Below, piece by piece: positions 15,828-23,596 of a DNA stretch of 64,000 nucleotides (position 1 is its first letter; every line of letters begins with the position of its first letter). The translations under genes and the position numbers were made by a program. The notes beneath the pieces were generated by a model. It ran no database searches and was not told where the DNA came from. It saw only the letters and a program-made list of their open reading frames with translations. This DNA comes from Streptomyces sp. RerS4. Lineage in GTDB: Bacteria; Actinomycetota; Actinomycetes; Streptomycetales; Streptomycetaceae. The stretch covers positions 6,124,501 to 6,188,500 of the forward strand of contig NZ_CP097322.1 of the NCBI RefSeq assembly GCF_023515955.1, given 5' to 3'.

Positions 15828-17165
15828 TCAGATGTTGCGGAACCGGTTGATGGCGTCGATGTGCTGGGCGCGCAGCTCGTGGTCGCGGACGCCCAGGCCC
15901 TCCTCGGGGGCCAGCGCGAGGACGCCGACCTTGCCCTGGTGGAGGTTGCGGTGGACGTCGTACGCGGCCTGGCCGGTCTCCTCCAGGGAGTAGACCTTCG
16001 AGAGGGTGGGGTGGATCTTGCCCTTGGCGACCAGGCGGTTGGCTTCCCACGCCTCGCGGTAGTTCGCGAAGTGCGAGCCGATGATCCGCTTCAGCGACAT
16101 CCACAGGTAGCGGTTGTCGTACTCGTGCATGTAGCCCGAGGTCGAGGCACAGGTGGTGATCGTGCCGCCCTTGCGGGTGACGTAGACGGAGGCGCCGAAG
16201 GTCTCGCGGCCCGGGTGCTCGAAGACGATGTCGATGTCCTCGCCGCCGGTCAGCTCGCGGATGCGCTTGCCGAAGCGCTTCCACTCCTTCGGGTCCTGGG
16301 TGTGCTCGTCCTTCCAGAACCTGTAGCCCTCGGCGTTGCGGTCGATGACCGCCTCCGCGCCCATGGCCCGGCAGATGTCGGCCTTCTCGGGGGAGGAGAC
16401 GACGCAGATCGGGTTGGCACCGCCGGCCAGCGCGAACTGGGTGGCGTAGGAGCCGAGCCCGCCGCTCGCGCCCCAGATCAGGACGTTGTCGCCCTGCTTC
16501 ATGCCGGCGCCGTTGCGGGAGACCAGCTGGCGGTAGGCGGTGGAGTTGACCAGGCCGGGGGAGGCTGCCTCCTCCCAGCTGAGGTGGTCGGGCTTGGGCA
16601 TCAGCTGGTTGGACTTGACCAGCGCGATTTCGGCGAGTCCACCGAAGTTCGTCTCGAAGCCCCAGATGCGCTGCTCGGGGTCGAGCATCGTGTCGTTGTG
16701 GCCGTCCGAGGACTCCAGCTCGACCGAGAGGCAGTGCGCGACGACCTCGTCGCCCGGCTTCCAGGCGTTGACGCCGGGGCCGGTGCGCAGCACGACGCCC
16801 GCGAGGTCGGAGCCGATGATGTGGTACGGGAGGTCGTGGCGCTTGGTGAGCTCCGAGAGGCGCCCGTAGCGCTCCAGGAAGCTGAAGGTGGACACCGGCT
16901 CGAAGATCGAGGTCCACACGGAGTTGTAGTTGACCGAGGAGGCCATGACGGCCACCAGCGCCTCGCCCGGTCCCAGTTCGGGGACAGGGACCTGGTCGAG
17001 GTGGAGGGACTTGCGGGGGTCCTTCTCGCGGGTGGTGAGCCCGGCGAACATCTCCGTCTCGTCCTTGTGCACGGTGATCGCGCGGTAGGAGTCGGGGAGC
17101 GGCAGGGCCGCGAAGTCGGCGGCGGTGGCGGACTGCGACTGAATCGCGTCCAGGATGTCCTTCAC
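15828..17165 (-). CDS. ccrA: Crotonyl-CoA carboxylase/reductase
   Basis: A 445-residue NADPH-dependent MDR-family enzyme that reductively carboxylates crotonyl-CoA to ethylmalonyl-CoA, also the source of extender units for polyketides. The CO2-pocket residues described for the Kitasatospora enzyme appear to be N81, F170, E171 (GFETNFGG) and H364; the cofactor loop is WGASGGLGSYATQFA. GTG at 17165 is chosen as start (GGAGG 7 bases upstream; family N-terminus KDILDAIQS), rejecting a 76-residue low-complexity extension. First gene of the ethylmalonyl-CoA operon, with a promoter about 220 bases upstream. Confidence 0.96.
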   Translation of the reverse strand: MKDILDAIQSQSATAADFAALPLPDSYRAITVHKDETEMFAGLTTREKDPRKSLHLDQVPVPELGPGEALVAVMASSVNYNSVWTSIFEPVSTFSFLERYGRLSELTKRHDLPYHIIGSDLAGVVLRTGPGVNAWKPGDEVVAHCLSVELESSDGHNDTMLDPEQRIWGFETNFGGLAEIALVKSNQLMPKPDHLSWEEAASPGLVNSTAYRQLVSRNGAGMKQGDNVLIWGASGGLGSYATQFALAGGANPICVVSSPEKADICRAMGAEAVIDRNAEGYRFWKDEHTQDPKEWKRFGKRIRELTGGEDIDIVFEHPGRETFGASVYVTRKGGTITTCASTSGYMHEYDNRYLWMSLKRIIGSHFANYREAWEANRLVAKGKIHPTLSKVYSLEETGQAAYDVHRNLHQGKVGVLALAPEEGLGVRDHELRAQHIDAINRFRNI

Positions 17166-17381
17166 GGTATTGCCTCCGGCTGAGCGCTGATGAGGGTGCG
17201 CCGAATGGATACGCGGTGCGTACGTGGGTGCGTGTGGATGGTGGTGCGGGGTGCCGTCGGTTCGGCGGAGCTGTGGTGCGGGCACGCCGTGGTGAGGCGT
17301 GCGGGAGCCTGGTGACGCAGGCATCCGGGGCGCGTTCCGTGCCGAGTGGGCGTGGGTCGCGGGGACATCCGGACGGGATTC

Positions 17382-17410
17382 AACGTATGGCACCCCGTGT
17401 CACTCGACAA
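17382..17410 (-). promoter_or_regulatory. ccrA: Probable HrdB-type promoter of ccrA
   Basis: On the minus strand TTGTCG (17410-17405), a 17-base spacer and TACGTT (17387-17382) fit the vegetative sigma consensus. The predicted start near 17375 gives a leader of about 210 bases before the GTG of ccrA. Confidence 0.5.
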
Positions 17411-17424
17411 GGCACCGCGTGCCA
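17389..17424. promoter_or_regulatory. Pair of palindromic operator-like boxes over the ccrA promoter
   Basis: GGCACCCCGTGTCA (17389-17402) lies inside the -35/-10 spacer and GGCACCGCGTGCCA (17411-17424) lies next to the -35 box. They match at 12 of 14 positions, are each two-fold symmetric in their outer bases, and are 22 bp (two helical turns) apart, as expected for a cooperatively bound dimeric repressor. The neighbouring TetR protein is one candidate ligand. Confidence 0.45.
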
Positions 17425-17516
17425 AAACTTTCTCTCATTTGCCGATTGACCTGCGCAGATGAGCGATGATCGATCAGAGTTACCCGCGAGTAGGGGCCAA
17501 CCCGGACAAACACGAA

Positions 17517-17541
17517 GGCCGCCCCCGGAACGGGGGCGGCC
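17517..17541 (-). terminator. Terminator of the TetR gene
   Basis: Perfect 11-bp arms GGCCGCCCCCG and CGGGGGCGGCC around GAA, followed on the minus strand by the T-rich TTCGTGTTTGTCC. It isolates the TetR transcript from ccrA. Confidence 0.8.
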
Positions 17542-17577
17542 TGGTGTGACGCGTGCGACTTCAGCGCTCGCCGGTGC

Positions 17578-18405
17578 TCATCGGCGCTTCTTGAGCGCCT
17601 CTTCGATCGTGCGCATGACCTCGTCCAGCGGAGCGTCCGTACGCGCCACCGCGACGAGCACCTCGCCCTCGGCGCGCACCGCCGCCGGGGCGGCCGGCGT
17701 GGCCGCGGACCCGGTGGTCGCCGTACGCCCCGCGCCGATCCCGGAGCCGAACGTCTTGCGGACGATGGAGAAGGCGTGGTCCAACTGTGCCTCCACGTCC
17801 CCCTGGCCCCCGGCCCGCAGCCAGCGCCGCAGCACGTGGTTGTGGGCGGTCACCACCGCCGAGGCGGCCACCTCCGCCAGCAGCGGATCGTCGTTGCCGT
17901 CGTGGTGCTCGGTCTCGTCGAAGTGGGCCAGCAGGTAGCGCGTGAACAGCCGCTCGTAGCGGGCCACCGAGGCGATCTCCCGCTCGCGCAGGGCCGGCAC
18001 CTCGCGGGTCAGCCGGTAGCGCTCCACGGACACCGCCGGGGAGGCGGCGTACATCTTCATGACTTCCTTGATGCCCCGGCACACGGTGTCGAGCGGGTGC
18101 TCGTGCGCCGGCGCGACGTCGAGGACCGCCTCGGCGCGGGTCAGGGTGTCGTCGTGGTCGGGGAAGATCGCCTCTTCCTTGGACCGGAAGTGCCGGAAGA
18201 AGGTCCGTCGCGCCACCCCGGCGGTCGCGGCGATCTCATCGACCGTCGTGGCCTCGTACCCCTTGGTCGCGAAGAGCTCCATGGCCGCCGCGGCCAGCTC
18301 ACGGCGCATCTTGAGCCGCTGGGCGGCCGCCCGGGTGCCGGCCGCGCTCTCCGGGACGTCGGAGGGCGCGGAGGCGCGGGGTGAGGTCTTGGCGGGCTGG
18401 GACAT
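17578..18405 (-). CDS. TetR-family transcriptional regulator
   Basis: A 275-residue regulator with a TetR HTH near residues 45-75 (ATTVDEIAATAGVARRTFFRHFRSK) and a helical ligand domain. The C-terminus carries an unusual extension of about 60 residues, an Ala/Thr/Pro linker followed by a short charged helix (DEVMRTIEEALKKRR). Located between ccrA and a 3-hydroxyacyl-CoA dehydrogenase gene, it probably answers to an acyl-CoA and controls one or both. The start ATG at 18405 lacks a clear ribosome site; ATG at 18423 is possible. Confidence 0.83.
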   Translation of the reverse strand: MSQPAKTSPRASAPSDVPESAAGTRAAAQRLKMRRELAAAAMELFATKGYEATTVDEIAATAGVARRTFFRHFRSKEEAIFPDHDDTLTRAEAVLDVAPAHEHPLDTVCRGIKEVMKMYAASPAVSVERYRLTREVPALREREIASVARYERLFTRYLLAHFDETEHHDGNDDPLLAEVAASAVVTAHNHVLRRWLRAGGQGDVEAQLDHAFSIVRKTFGSGIGAGRTATTGSAATPAAPAAVRAEGEVLVAVARTDAPLDEVMRTIEEALKKRR

Positions 18406-18568
18406 AGAGCGAAAGTACTTCATTCCCGCAGGAGAGCGCGCCTGAGGGGGGTGGGACAGGGGTGGATGCGGGGGAGAGCCCGCACTGGGCTCGGAAGGGT
18501 TCGTCCGCCGTGAGGGTCCGGCGGACCCGAGCAGCCCTCCCCACGCATCCTGCTCAGGGCCCGCCTGG

Positions 18569-20386
18569 TTACCGGCGGGCGTACTCACGGAATCCGCGAC
18601 CGGTCTTCCGGCCCAGGCATCCCGCCGCCACCAAGTGCTCCAGCAGCGGGGAGGGGGCCAGCCCCGGGTCGCGGAACTCCTGGTGGAGGACCTTCTCGAT
18701 GGCCAGCGACACGTCCAGGCCGACCACGTCGAGGAGCTCGAAGGGGCCCATCGGGTAGCCGCCGCCCAGCTTCATCGCGGCGTCGATGTCGTCCAGGCTC
18801 GCGTAGTGCTGCTCGACCATCTTGATCGCGTTGTTCAGGTACGGGAACAGCAGGGCGTTCACGATGAAGCCCGCCCGGTCCCCGCAGTCGACCGGGTGCT
18901 TGCGCACCTTCAGGCACACCTCGCGGACGGTGGCGTGCACGTCGTCGGAGGTCAGCACCGTGCGGACCACCTCGACCAGCTTCATCGCCGGCGCCGGGTT
19001 GAAGAAGTGCATGCCGATCACGTCCTGCGGACGCGAGGTCGCCCGCGCGACGGCGATCACCGGCAGCGACGAGGTCGTGGTGGCCAGCACCGCGCCCGGC
19101 CGGCAGACCTTGTCCAGGTTCGCGAACAACTCCTGCTTGATCGCCAGGTCCTCGGCGACGGCCTCCACCGCGAGGTCCACCTCGGAGAAGGCCTCCAGCG
19201 ACCCGGCCGGGGTGATCCGCGCCAGCGTCGCCGCCGCGGCCTCCTCGGTCAGCCGGCCCTTGGACACCGCACGGCCCAGGGACGTGCCGATCGCCGCCTT
19301 GGCGGCCTCCGCCTTCTCCTGGCTTCGCGCCGCCAGCACCACGTCGTAGCCGGCCTGCGCGAAGACCTGCGCGATCCCGCTCGCCATCGTCCCGGAACCG
19401 GCCACGCCGACCGACGAGACGGGGCGGCCGCTGCCCAGCGGGGACCCGTCCAAGGGGGTCTGGAGGTCGCGGACGATGACGGAGCTGCCGGGGGCCTCGT
19501 ACGTGTAGAAGCCCCGGCCGGCCTTCTGCCCGGTCAGGCCCGCCTCGGCGAGGTGGCCCAGGATCGGGGCGGGGGCGTGCAGCCGGTCCCCGGAGGAGGC
19601 GTACATGGCCTCCAGCACCGTCCGCGCGGTGTCGACGCCGATCAGGTCGAGCAGGGCGAGCGGGCCCATCGGCAGGCCGCAGCCGAGCCGCATCGCGGCG
19701 TCGATGTCCTCACGGGAGGCGTACTTGGCCTCGTACATGGCGGCGGCCTGGTTGAGGTAGCCGAAGAGCAGGCCGTCCGCGACGAAGCCGGGCCGGTCGC
19801 CGACCGCGACGGGCTGCTTGCCGAGCTCGCCGGCGAGCGCGGTGACCGCCTCGACGGCGGGCGGGGCGGTGAGCACGCAGGAGACGATCTCGACGAGCTT
19901 CATCGCCGGCGCCGGGTTGAAGAAGTGCAGGCCCAGCACGCGTTCGGGGCGCAGGGACTCGGCGGCGAGACGGGTCACCGACAGGGCGTTGGTGCCGGTG
20001 GCCAGGATGGTGTCGGGCCGGACGATCGCGTCGAGCTCGCGGAACACCCGCTGCTTGACCTCGTAGTCCTCCGGGACGACCTCGATGACCAGGTCCGCGT
20101 CGGCGGCGGCCGCGAGGTCGGTGAAGGTGCGGAAGCGGGCGAGGACGGCCTCGCGCTCCTGCTCGGTGAGCCGCCCCTTGGTCACGGAACGGGCCGTCGC
20201 GGCGGCGAGCGCGGCGCCGGCCCGCCGGGTGGCGGCCTCGCTGACGTCGATGCCGATGACCTCGCGGCCTGCGCGGGCGAGGACCTCGGCGATGCCGGAG
20301 CCCATCGTGCCGAGACCGACGACGGCGATCGTGGCGAGGGCGGGGCGGCCGGTGGCGGACTGACTGGACGTGGACGGAAGGTCCAT
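18569..20386 (-). CDS. Tandem-duplicated 3-hydroxyacyl-CoA dehydrogenase
   Basis: A 605-residue protein made of two complete 3-hydroxybutyryl-CoA dehydrogenase modules, each with an N-terminal Rossmann fold (VVGLGTMGSGIAE; VAGSGTMASGIAQ), the catalytic HFFNPAPAMKLVE block and a C-terminal dimer domain ending in GRGF. The modules join near residue 330. Module 2 keeps the usual GFIVN asparagine, while module 1 reads GFVAD. It should interconvert acetoacetyl-CoA and 3-hydroxybutyryl-CoA, a step before crotonyl-CoA and hence the ccrA pathway. ATG at 20386 is chosen because the upstream extension is Ala/Arg low-complexity sequence. Confidence 0.88.
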   Translation of the reverse strand: MDLPSTSSQSATGRPALATIAVVGLGTMGSGIAEVLARAGREVIGIDVSEAATRRAGAALAAATARSVTKGRLTEQEREAVLARFRTFTDLAAAADADLVIEVVPEDYEVKQRVFRELDAIVRPDTILATGTNALSVTRLAAESLRPERVLGLHFFNPAPAMKLVEIVSCVLTAPPAVEAVTALAGELGKQPVAVGDRPGFVADGLLFGYLNQAAAMYEAKYASREDIDAAMRLGCGLPMGPLALLDLIGVDTARTVLEAMYASSGDRLHAPAPILGHLAEAGLTGQKAGRGFYTYEAPGSSVIVRDLQTPLDGSPLGSGRPVSSVGVAGSGTMASGIAQVFAQAGYDVVLAARSQEKAEAAKAAIGTSLGRAVSKGRLTEEAAAATLARITPAGSLEAFSEVDLAVEAVAEDLAIKQELFANLDKVCRPGAVLATTTSSLPVIAVARATSRPQDVIGMHFFNPAPAMKLVEVVRTVLTSDDVHATVREVCLKVRKHPVDCGDRAGFIVNALLFPYLNNAIKMVEQHYASLDDIDAAMKLGGGYPMGPFELLDVVGLDVSLAIEKVLHQEFRDPGLAPSPLLEHLVAAGCLGRKTGRGFREYARR

Positions 20387-20725
20387 CGCGGGACTCCAGT
20401 GGAAGAGGGTGACGACTGAGGGTGCGGCGCGCGGAGCACGGTGCGCGGCCGGGAGCGCACACGCCAGGGCCTGTGCGGCGGCGTGCGCGGTGCGAAGAGC
20501 GGCCCCGAACAGGGGGCGGAGAACGGCGGACCCTGTCCCGGGATCACGCCGTACGAGGAACGCGGTACCTGAGGCACCGAACCGACTGGCACGGGGCGGC
20601 TGCGTCACCAGGCCGGTCCCGTACGTGTTGAAGGGAGAGTAACTCGTCGGTAACTGCTTGGCCAGAGCAGGGGAGATACTGCCGGATGTGACCTACACCG
20701 CGCCCGACCGCCCTAGGGTGGCCCC
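20387..20725. other. Divergent intergenic region with direct repeat GTAACT-N5-GTAACT
   Basis: This 339-base region separates the dehydrogenase gene and the HEAT-repeat gene. It contains a direct repeat of GTAACT at 20639-20644 and 20650-20655 (centre spacing 11 bp, one helical turn), which may be an operator for the dehydrogenase gene. No coding sequence or RNA gene was recognised. Confidence 0.4.
20714..20719 (+). promoter_or_regulatory. -10 element TAGGGT, leaderless promoter of the HEAT-repeat gene
   Basis: TAGGGT ends 6 bases before the GTG at 20726, the same geometry as at 6039-6051. Confidence 0.55.
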
Positions 20726-21295
20726 GTGAACGACGTGTTGGAGCGCCTACGGGTCGAGTCGGACGGGTCCTCGGAGTACGCGAGGCTGCTCGCGGCGGAC
20801 GCCGACGAGCTCGCCGCATCCCTGTCCTCGCCCGGCCAACCCCTGTGGGCCCGCGAACTGGCCGCCTACCGGCTCGGGCTGGCCCGCGACCCGCGGGCCT
20901 TCGAGCCCCTCGTACTGCTGCTCAACCACCGCGACCCGGCCCGCTGCGAGACCGCCGCGCGGGCGCTCGCCGTGCTGGGCGACCCGCGTACCGCACGGGC
21001 GGCCGCCGCGCTGGCCACCAACACCCTGCGCACGGCCTACGCCCTGCACGCGGTGCGGCTGTTGACCGCGCTGCGGGCGCCCGAGTCCGCCCCGGCCCTG
21101 ATCAAGACCCTGGAGCGGCTGCTCTCGCCGCACGACCCGTACTGGCGGGTGGCGCTGGCCTGTGTGGAGGGGCTCGCCGCCCTCGCGGACGTACGGGCCC
21201 GTGACGTCCTGGTGCGGGCACAGTCGCACCCCCGCCTGGCGGTGGCGGCCACCGCCGGCCTGGGCCGCCTCGCGGCGGGCCACCCCGACGCCTGA
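20726..21295 (+). CDS. HEAT-repeat protein
   Basis: A 189-residue all-helical protein with about four HEAT/PBS-lyase-like repeats, seen as recurrent segments such as ARELAAYRLGLARDPRAFEPL, CETAARALAVLGDPRTARAA and WRVALACVEGLAALADVRAR. Such scaffolds bind other proteins; no catalytic residues are visible and the partner is unknown. It starts with GTG on a leaderless-type transcript. It is convergent with the RidA gene, with 13 bp between stops. Confidence 0.8.
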   Translation: MNDVLERLRVESDGSSEYARLLAADADELAASLSSPGQPLWARELAAYRLGLARDPRAFEPLVLLLNHRDPARCETAARALAVLGDPRTARAAAALATNTLRTAYALHAVRLLTALRAPESAPALIKTLERLLSPHDPYWRVALACVEGLAALADVRARDVLVRAQSHPRLAVAATAGLGRLAAGHPDA

Positions 21296-21308
21296 TCCCC
21301 GGCCCGGG

Positions 21309-21767
21309 TCAGGCGCCGGCCGGCTCCGGGACGATCGCGAAGGCGTCGATCTCCACCAGGAGTTCCGGCCGCACGAGCGCGGCGACCTGCACGGCGGACG
21401 AGGCCGGCACCCGGTCCGGGGCGATCACCTCGGCGCGGGCCGCCCGTACCGCCGGCAGGTGCGCCACGTCCGTGACGTAGTAGGTCAGCTTCACGACGTC
21501 GTCGAAGCCGGCCCCGGCCGCCGCCAGGCACCGGCGCAGGTTCTCGAAGACCTGCCGGGCCTGGGCGGCGGGGTCGCCCTCGCCGACCAGCTCGCCCGCC
21601 TCGTCGAAGGAACACTGCCCGGAGATCGCGACGAAGCGGCCCGTTCCCCAGACCACGTGGCTGTATCCGGCGCCACCGCTGACGCCCTCGGGCGCGGCGA
21701 TGCGGGTGAGGTGGCCGCTGTGCGTCGAGGCGGCTTCGGGCGATGAGGTGCCGGGTGATGCGGTCAT
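21309..21767 (-). CDS. RidA/YjgF-family protein
   Basis: A 152-residue member of the Rid superfamily, trimeric enzymes or binding proteins that hydrolyse reactive enamines and imines formed by PLP enzymes. The fold is clear from FVAISGQCSFDEAGELVGEGD, QARQVFENLRRCLAAAGAGFDDVVKLTYYVTD and the final ASSAVQVAALVRPELLVEIDAFAI, where the subgroup-defining arginine is in place (LVRPELLVEID). The N-terminal 20 residues are a Ser/Thr-rich extension. Substrate subgroup is not certain. Confidence 0.87.
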   Translation of the reverse strand: MTASPGTSSPEAASTHSGHLTRIAAPEGVSGGAGYSHVVWGTGRFVAISGQCSFDEAGELVGEGDPAAQARQVFENLRRCLAAAGAGFDDVVKLTYYVTDVAHLPAVRAARAEVIAPDRVPASSAVQVAALVRPELLVEIDAFAIVPEPAGA

Positions 21768-21820
21768 GCGGACGATCTTGCCAGAGCCGACCCGGCGGGG
21801 ATCGGCCGGCCGGTCGGTTG

Positions 21821-21858
21821 ACCGGCCGGACCGGCCGGACCGGCCGGACCGGCCGGTC
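21821..21858. repeat. Short tandem repeat of ACCGGCCGG
   Basis: About four contiguous 9-bp copies, part of a CCGG-rich tract running from about 21803. It lies between the peptidase stop and the RidA start; each unit is self-complementary, so it may form a hairpin that ends peptidase transcription. Confidence 0.6.
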
Positions 21859-21882
21859 AGACGCGTCTGCCGCGTGGGCCGG

Positions 21883-23463
21883 TCAGCCGCGGAAGCCCAG
21901 CAGCCCGTGCAGGGCCGCCCCGCCCGCCGAGGGCGAGGCCGCGCGGGTGGCGGTCGTCGGCTTCGGGGCGCTCTGGGCGGGGCAGGAGGCGTCGCTCGCC
22001 CTGCCCGTCCGCAGGTACGCGGCGAGCTTCTCGTCCAGGCACTTGTTGCCGGCCAGCGCGATCCCGTGGTTGCCCCCGCCCTGCTCCACCACCAGGGCCG
22101 AGCCCGCCAGCTTGTTCTTCATGCTCACCGCGCCCTCGAACGGCGTCGCGGCGTCCTCCGTCGCCTGCAACAACAGCGCCTGGGGCAGGGCGGCGTTCGT
22201 CACGTCCGGGGCCTGGAGCGGCTCACCCGGCCAGAAGGCGCACGGCGCGTTGTACCAGGCGTTGTTCCAGGTCATGAAGGGCGCCTTGGCGTGCGTACGC
22301 CACATGTCGGCCCGCCACCGGTTCCAGTCCCGGGGCCAGGCCGAGTCGCGGCACTGCACCGCCGTGTACACGCTGTAGCTGTTGCCCGCCGACGGCTGCA
22401 CCGCCCCGAACCGCTCGTACGCGGCCACCAGCTGCTTCGTCTCCCCCGTGCGCGCGTACGCCGAGAAGGCCTCGGCCAGGGCCGGCCAGTAGCCGTTGTA
22501 GTAGGCGCCCGGCATGTACGTGTCCTCCAGCTCGGCCGGGCCGACCTTGCCGCCCGCCGCGCTCCGGCGCAGGCTCTCGCGCATCCCGTACCACCGCGCC
22601 TCGACCCGCGCCGGGTCCGTCCCGAGCCGGTACGTGGCGTCGTGCGCGGCCACCCAGGCCAGGAACGACTTGTGGCGGGCGTCGAAGGCCTGGTCCTGGG
22701 CCAGGTTGTCCTGGTACCAGACCCCGGCCGGGTCGACCACGGAGTCCAGCACGAGGCGGTGCACCCGGTCCGGGTGGAGCTTGGCGTACACCGCGCCCAG
22801 GTAGGTCCCGTAGGAGTAGCCGAAGTAGCTGAGCCGCGGCGCGCCCAGGGCGGTGCGCAGCACCTCCAGGTCGCGGGCGGCGGCGACGGTGCCGATGTAC
22901 GGGAGCACGTCGGCGTGCCGGCTCTGGCAGGACACGGCGAAGTCGCGGACCCGCTCCAGGTTGGCCCGCTCGACGGCCGCCTCCCGGGGGACGGAGTCCG
23001 GTCGTACGGGCTTGAAGTGGTTGCCGCCGCAGTCCAGGGCGGGTTCGCTGTGGCCGACGCCCCGGGGGTCGAAGCCGATGACGTCGTACTGGGCGGCCAC
23101 GTCCTTGGGCAGGGAGGTGGCCACGAACCCGGCCAGGGCGCGGCCGCTGCCGCCCGGCCCGCCGGGGTTGACGAGCAGCGGTCCCTGTGAGGTGGCGGCG
23201 GTGTGCGGGACGCGGGTCAGGGCCAGGGAGATCTGCCGCCCGGCGGGCCGGTCGTGGTCGAGGGGGACCTTGAGGGAGGCGCACTGGAGGGTCGGGTAAC
23301 GGGGCGTCGCGCAGCCGGTCCACCGCAGCGCGGCGGCGGCGACGGCGGCCCGGTCCGCGGGCGCGGGCGCGGCCGGCGCGGCGGTGACGGGGCCCGCGAG
23401 GGCGGCGGCGACGGTGGAGAGGGACAGCAGTACGGCGGCGCGCTTCTTCAAGGGGTGCAGCAT
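21883..23463 (-). CDS. Secreted tripeptidyl aminopeptidase-type alpha/beta hydrolase
   Basis: A 526-residue exported serine hydrolase of the Streptomyces SlpD/SlpE/TAP group, which removes N-terminal tripeptides. A signal peptide is evident (KKR, hydrophobic core, AAPAAP, cut near residue 30). The oxyanion loop is NPGGPGGSG (99-107), the nucleophile S217 in GYSYG, with D437 and H466 (GGGNHGIAL) completing the triad. Paired cysteines fit an extracellular protein. The C-terminus has a Thr/Ala/Pro-rich tail. It probably serves growth on peptides together with the peptidase genes downstream at 25-30 kb. Confidence 0.9.
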   Translation of the reverse strand: MLHPLKKRAAVLLSLSTVAAALAGPVTAAPAAPAPADRAAVAAAALRWTGCATPRYPTLQCASLKVPLDHDRPAGRQISLALTRVPHTAATSQGPLLVNPGGPGGSGRALAGFVATSLPKDVAAQYDVIGFDPRGVGHSEPALDCGGNHFKPVRPDSVPREAAVERANLERVRDFAVSCQSRHADVLPYIGTVAAARDLEVLRTALGAPRLSYFGYSYGTYLGAVYAKLHPDRVHRLVLDSVVDPAGVWYQDNLAQDQAFDARHKSFLAWVAAHDATYRLGTDPARVEARWYGMRESLRRSAAGGKVGPAELEDTYMPGAYYNGYWPALAEAFSAYARTGETKQLVAAYERFGAVQPSAGNSYSVYTAVQCRDSAWPRDWNRWRADMWRTHAKAPFMTWNNAWYNAPCAFWPGEPLQAPDVTNAALPQALLLQATEDAATPFEGAVSMKNKLAGSALVVEQGGGNHGIALAGNKCLDEKLAAYLRTGRASDASCPAQSAPKPTTATRAASPSAGGAALHGLLGFRG

Positions 23464-23596
23464 GGGGCCTCCCAGCCGAGGGTTCTGGGCGGAATCGTCC
23501 CGGAAACCATGGCGGGAAAACGCGATCGGCCCACGGATTGGCCCGATGTGATGACCCGTCGGAGGCGTCCGGGGGAGGGAAGACCCCTGACACGAC

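Larger units (their letters stand above)
17166..17577. other. Gene-free leader and promoter region of ccrA
   Basis: These 412 bases between ccrA and the TetR gene hold, on the minus strand, the TetR terminator, an AT-rich stretch (about 17425-17460), a 10-bp palindrome TGATCGATCA (17467-17476), the ccrA promoter and a roughly 210-base untranslated leader. Open frames through the leader are Pro/His-rich extensions without coding character. Confidence 0.6.

Noticed and set aside
17166..17393. In-frame N-terminal extension of ccrA by 76 residues.
   Set aside because: Pro/His/Arg-rich, absent from the family, and GGAGG is placed for GTG at 17165; the extension spans the predicted promoter region.
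17467..17476. Palindrome TGATCGATCA upstream of ccrA as the TetR operator.
   Set aside because: Ten bases of mixed sequence with a frequent restriction-type palindrome, more than 50 bp from the -35 box; the paired boxes over the promoter are better candidates.
21821..21858. Possible CRISPR-like or iteron array from ACCGGCCGG repeats.
   Set aside because: Units are 9 bp with no spacers; it is a simple self-complementary tandem repeat.
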